Positions 60,946 through 64,000 of a DNA stretch of 64,000 nucleotides are shown here, piece after piece (the stretch's first letter is position 1; every line of letters begins with the position of its first letter). This DNA comes from Candidatus Poseidoniaceae archaeon (GTDB taxonomy: Archaea > Thermoplasmatota > Poseidoniia > Poseidoniales > Poseidoniaceae). The translations under genes were made by a program, and so were the position numbers. The DNA lies in assembly GCA_938084675.1 (NCBI GenBank), contig CALKGM010000009.1:42347-106346 (forward strand), given 5' to 3'. Below the pieces are notes generated by a model. It searched no databases. It was not told the origin of the DNA and worked only from the letters and a program-made list of their open reading frames with translations.

Positions 60946-62343
60946 ATGGCAAATGTACGCATTGAGGCGGACACCATGGGCGAACTCGAAGTTCCAGCCG
61001 ACAAATACTACGGGTGTCAAACCGCTCGGTCACTCATCAATTTCGACATTGGTTCGGACACCATGCCACTCGGAGTGATCCGTGCTTTTGGAATTCTAAA
61101 GCAGGCTGCAGCAAAAACGAACGTGGCGCTCGAGCAGCTTGACCCAGAGGTTGGAGCGTTAATTATCGCTGCTGCACAAGAAGTGCTCGATGGTGCACTG
61201 AACGATCATTTCCCACTGCGCATCTGGCAAACTGGGAGCGGGACTCAATCCAACATGAACACCAATGAAGTCATCGCGAATCGAGCCATTGAGATGGCAG
61301 GTGGCGTTCTCGGATCGAAAACGCCGGTCCATCCAAACGATCATGTGAACCGTGCCCAATCCTCCAATGACACCTTCCCAACAGCCATGCACATCGCTGC
61401 AGCAGAAGCCATCACCCATGAATTGCTTCCAAGCGTACGAGCGCTTCGCAACGCCCTTGATGAGAAGTCAAAGGCATGGAGCGGCATTGTCAAAATCGGA
61501 AGAACCCACCTTATGGACGCTGTTCCACTGACGTTGGGGCAAGAAGTATCGGGCTGGGTTGCACAACTCGACGCAGATCTTCGTCGCATTGATTTTGCAC
61601 TCGATGACTTGTTTGAACTTGCCTTGGGTGGAACAGCCGTTGGAACTGGATTGAACACCCATCCCCTGTTTGCTCAAATGGTCGCTGATGAAATTGCCAA
61701 CATCACAGGGCTCACCTTCTGCACTGCAGAAAATAAGTTCGCCCAACTGGCTGCCCATGATGCAGTCGTCGCTGCTTCCGGGGCCCTCAACACCCTCGCC
61801 GTGTCGTTGATGAAAATCGCAAATGATGTGCGCTGGCTCGGCTCAGGGCCACGATGTGGTTTCGGGGAACTCGCTCTTCCCGCCAACGAACCAGGGTCCT
61901 CAATCATGCCTGGTAAAGTGAACCCAACCCAAGCTGAAGCCCTCACGATGGTGTGCGCTCAAGTCATGGGCAACAACACCGCCATCACTGTTGGCGGTAG
62001 CCAAGGAAACTTCGAATTGAATGTGTACAAACCCATGATGATTCACAACCTCCTGCATTCGATTGAACTGCTCAGCGATTCATGCCAAGCGTTCCGAACA
62101 AAGTGCGTCGAAGGCATGGAACCCGTCGAAGACAGCATCGCCAATCACCTAGAAAACTCACTCATGCTCGTCACAGCGCTCAACAACCACATCGGCTATG
62201 ATAAAGCAGCCAAGATTGCTAAGAATGCCCACAAAAAGGGTACGACCCTTCGCGAATCAGCGCTTGAATTAGGTTACCTCACCAACGAAGAATTCGATGC
62301 TTGGGTTCGACCCGAAGAGATGACTGGTCCACGGTCAGATTGA
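60946..62343 (+). CDS. fumC: Fumarate hydratase class II
   Basis: FumC interconverts fumarate and malate in the TCA cycle. The 465-residue protein carries [56 protein letters not shown] and the superfamily signature [13 protein letters not shown] (about 322-334). Class II is the iron-free bacterial and mitochondrial type, whereas many archaea use class I. The 3' end converges on the SPFH gene with 20 bases between. It complements the oxidase operon in an aerobic metabolism. Confidence 0.94.
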   Translation: MANVRIEADTMGELEVPADKYYGCQTARSLINFDIGSDTMPLGVIRAFGILKQAAAKTNVALEQLDPEVGALIIAAAQEVLDGALNDHFPLRIWQTGSGTQSNMNTNEVIANRAIEMAGGVLGSKTPVHPNDHVNRAQSSNDTFPTAMHIAAAEAITHELLPSVRALRNALDEKSKAWSGIVKIGRTHLMDAVPLTLGQEVSGWVAQLDADLRRIDFALDDLFELALGGTAVGTGLNTHPLFAQMVADEIANITGLTFCTAENKFAQLAAHDAVVAASGALNTLAVSLMKIANDVRWLGSGPRCGFGELALPANEPGSSIMPGKVNPTQAEALTMVCAQVMGNNTAITVGGSQGNFELNVYKPMMIHNLLHSIELLSDSCQAFRTKCVEGMEPVEDSIANHLENSLMLVTALNNHIGYDKAAKIAKNAHKKGTTLRESALELGYLTNEEFDAWVRPEEMTGPRSD

Positions 62344-62363
62344 CTTTGCTAAAATAAATTCAA

Positions 62364-63296
62364 CTAACTCAGACTCCCAGTGTTTACAACTGGTGTTGTG
62401 TCTGTCTCAGAGCAAAGAACGACAAGTAAATTACTCACCATTGTTGCCTTTTTATCTTCGTCAAGTTGGATGATGTTCTTCTGACTGAGTTGTTCAAGAG
62501 CCAACTCCACCATTCCTACAGCCCCTTTCACAATTTCACTTCTTGCTGCGACAACCGCACTGGCTTGTTGCCTGCGAAGCATTGCTTGGGCGATCTCTTG
62601 TGAGTAAGCCAAATGGCTGATCCTTGCTTCCAGAACTTGAATGCCCGCCCGCTTTAATCTCGCTTCGACAGACAATTGCAGTTCTCGAGCAATGACTTCT
62701 TGATGGCTTGAAAGGGCAACACCGCCAATGTCTTTGTCTTCTATGATGTCATATGGGTATTTGGTCGACATGGCCCTTAACGCGGCTTCACTTTGAATTT
62801 GAACATAATCGTGGTAATTGTCCACTTCAAACATGGCTTCAGCAGCATCAACGACTTTCCAAACAACGACTGCCCCAATCTCAATGGGGTTTGCGTTCAC
62901 ATCGTTGACCTTTAGTTTGGCCGATTCAAAGTTTCGGATTCGAAGGGAGATCTTCCGCTTCTCAAACAGGGGGTTGATGAGATAATGGAATCCTTCTTCA
63001 TCCACCGTCCCACTGTATTTGCCAAAGAATGTCAACGTAGCGGCTTCATTTGGATTGATCACCATGTAACTGTTAAACATCACAAACCAGACAATACCAA
63101 TCACGATTTGGAGCAAGATGCCGATTGTGACTCCAAAACCCCCCCCGGCATACAAGATAAATGTAAAAAGGAAAAACGCTGGTACAGCCAACAAATGAAA
63201 GGCCATTCCAATGAATCCATTGAGGCTGTTTTGATGAATGTCCTTGAACATGATCTCATCTATTTCAGGCGACTCTTCATTCTTCGAAACTTCCAT
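62364..63296 (-). CDS. SPFH/band-7 (stomatin/prohibitin-like) membrane protein
   Basis: SPFH proteins form membrane-associated rings that organise lipids and proteases. The 310-residue protein has an N-terminal hydrophobic hairpin (MAFHLLAVPAFFLFTFILYA and IGILLQIVIGIVWFVMF). The SPFH domain follows (VINPNEAATLTFFGKYSGT, VNDVNANPIEIGAVVVWKV), then a helical region with ARLKRAGIQVLEARISHLAY and the RRQQASAVVAARSEIVKGAV segment typical of the family. A TATA box sits at -26 to its ATG. Confidence 0.88.
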   Translation of the reverse strand: MEVSKNEESPEIDEIMFKDIHQNSLNGFIGMAFHLLAVPAFFLFTFILYAGGGFGVTIGILLQIVIGIVWFVMFNSYMVINPNEAATLTFFGKYSGTVDEEGFHYLINPLFEKRKISLRIRNFESAKLKVNDVNANPIEIGAVVVWKVVDAAEAMFEVDNYHDYVQIQSEAALRAMSTKYPYDIIEDKDIGGVALSSHQEVIARELQLSVEARLKRAGIQVLEARISHLAYSQEIAQAMLRRQQASAVVAARSEIVKGAVGMVELALEQLSQKNIIQLDEDKKATMVSNLLVVLCSETDTTPVVNTGSLS

Positions 63297-63320
63297 AGTA
63301 GCGCCTAAGAGCCGTCAAGG

Positions 63321-63328
63321 ATATAAGA
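63321..63328 (-). promoter_or_regulatory. TATA box for the SPFH gene
   Basis: On the minus strand TTTTCTTATATCC is centred about 27 bases upstream of ATG 63296, indicating a leaderless or nearly leaderless mRNA. Confidence 0.5.
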
Positions 63329-63356
63329 AAACCTGATGCATTTAGCAAGGCGGGCG

Positions 63357-63590
63357 TCAGACGTTGTCTTCTTTCAAAACTCTGCCTAAATAGAATCCTG
63401 CACAGTTGACGAACACATCTGAAATCTTGTTGCTCCATTCTTCCGATGCAAATTCATAGGGTAGGTACAATTCCAAAACCTCCCAACCGATTGAAAGGAC
63501 CAAGAAAGGGATCCACCCAATCTTCAATACATAGCCAATAATTCCCCACTGAGCGAAATGCCCTAATGACCACAAATTGAGCAACGCCAT
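63357..63590 (-). CDS. Small membrane protein of unknown function
   Basis: I use ATG 63590 (MALLNLWSLGHFAQ, 77 residues) rather than the track start at 63773. The longer form would overlap the divergent 63677 gene, while a TATA box lies exactly 26 bases before 63590. Two hydrophobic helices are visible (WGIIGYVLKIGWIPFLVLS and the C-terminal DVFVNCAGFYLGRVL), with WEVLELYLPYEFASEEWSNK between them. The WE..E...N..D...N..G spacing faintly recalls VanZ-like membrane proteins. The function is unknown. Confidence 0.6.
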   Translation of the reverse strand: MALLNLWSLGHFAQWGIIGYVLKIGWIPFLVLSIGWEVLELYLPYEFASEEWSNKISDVFVNCAGFYLGRVLKEDNV

Positions 63591-63611
63591 GGTTATGCCA
63601 GACAAATTTAG

Positions 63612-63619
63612 GGTATAAG
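63612..63619 (-). promoter_or_regulatory. TATA box supporting the 63590 start
   Basis: GCTTATACC on the minus strand is centred 26 bases before ATG 63590, the standard spacing for a leaderless archaeal gene. Confidence 0.45.
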
Positions 63620-63652
63620 CATATGAAAATCGGGCTTTTCGGTCGCCAATAA

Positions 63653-63660
63653 TAATATAT
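63653..63660 (+). promoter_or_regulatory. TATA box for the rightmost secreted protein gene
   Basis: AATAATATAT is centred about 26 bases before the second or third in-frame ATG (63683/63689) of the gene that runs off the right edge. Confidence 0.5.
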
Positions 63661-63676
63661 CGTGCTTGGTAATGGC

Positions 63677-64000
63677 ATGACCATGAACATGCGAACATCC
63701 GCGCCAAGCCTGCTGCTGACTGCCCTCCTTCTTGTGGCCCTTGTGCCAGCAGGAACTGTAGCTGCGGCGCCATCAGAGGCGTCTGAATTTTATTATGGCG
63801 TCGAATACGATTGGAGCAGTTTGGATTCCGATATCACAAATATGACCGGCCTCGATATCCCAGATATGCTCAGTGAAGTGATGGGCGCTGCCGACGATGC
63901 AGGCCTCAACTTGATTGTAGGGCAACTGATCACTGGTTCTTCAAATGTGTATGTGCACCATACAGAAAACATCACACCTCAAATCATTCAAGATTTGGAC
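63677..64000 (+). CDS. Secreted protein (5' part only)
   Basis: This gene was read by hand because it runs past the window end. From ATG 63677 (alternatives 63683 and 63689) it encodes a signal peptide (SAPSLLLTALLLVALVPAGT) ending near AAAPSEA, then EFYYGVEYDWSSLDSDITN and a further 60 or so residues without a recognisable domain. About 108 residues are visible. It is divergent from the small membrane protein at 63590. Secretion is well supported; the function is unknown. Confidence 0.7.
   Translation, partial: MTMNMRTSAPSLLLTALLLVALVPAGTVAAAPSEASEFYYGVEYDWSSLDSDITNMTGLDIPDMLSEVMGAADDAGLNLIVGQLITGSSNVYVHHTENITPQIIQDLD

Overview
The window comes from an aerobic marine euryarchaeon, most probably Marine Group II (Candidatus Poseidoniales). 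The evidence is archaeal information-processing machinery (the large subunit DP2 of DNA polymerase D with a C-terminal PCNA-binding box, primase large subunit PriL, Rpo3, archaeal uS13-uS4-uS11, Sec61beta, an Hjc-like resolvase, MC1 chromatin protein, an MptE-like pterin kinase) next to a caa3-type heme-copper oxidase operon and several giant secreted, C-terminally anchored surface proteins. Genus-level assignment is not possible from sequence reading alone. Gene density is very high: there is no gene-free stretch longer than 300 bases. Neighbouring genes often overlap by a few bases, and some starts look leaderless, lying about 26 bases downstream of a TATA-like box.

Layout. 1-14 kb: a partial Lhr-type helicase, a 1690-residue surface protein, a membrane protein with an archaeal signal peptidase, a RuvC-like protein and a divergent Hjc-like nuclease, an M50 site-2 protease, and a macro-domain protein. 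14-23 kb: a 1766-residue surface protein, a stand-alone RAM (Lrp ligand) domain, MC1, a XerA-like tyrosine recombinase, a helix-hairpin-helix protein with an H1-like basic tail, and Sec61beta. 23-29 kb: membrane proteins, an NSUN/Trm4-type RNA m5C methyltransferase, an Lrp regulator, and a toprim plus DUF167 pair. 29.5-36.4 kb: the oxidase operon coxB-coxA-coxC-coxD-sco, followed one base later by tRNA-Ser(UGA). 36-47 kb: a lipoprotein, a diacylglycerol-kinase-family protein, RibD, small unknown proteins, a CBS protein, DUF373, a PlsC-type acyltransferase, PriL and MptE. 47-54 kb: DP2, PyrE and a THUMP-like methyltransferase. 54-64 kb: the uS13-uS4-uS11-Rpo3 operon, a 1251-residue PPC/CARDB surface protein, a cyclophilin, a class II fumarase, an SPFH protein, and the start of another secreted protein.

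How it fits together. The oxidase cluster encodes all four oxidase subunits and a Sco copper chaperone, and fumarase adds a TCA step, which is consistent with aerobic heterotrophy. The most unusual content is architectural. CoxA carries an extra secreted N-terminal domain with a CSCH motif. The Sco domain appears to be split by about 265 residues of repeats and an EGF-like module inserted just before its conserved His. A TIGR03790-like domain in the 14 kb surface protein is interrupted by roughly 560 residues containing PA14 and LamG modules. The signal peptidase and CoxB also carry enlarged extracellular loops. Two chromatin-type proteins (MC1 and the HhH/H1-like protein) flank the recombinase. 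No CRISPR array, insertion sequence, prophage or rRNA gene was seen.
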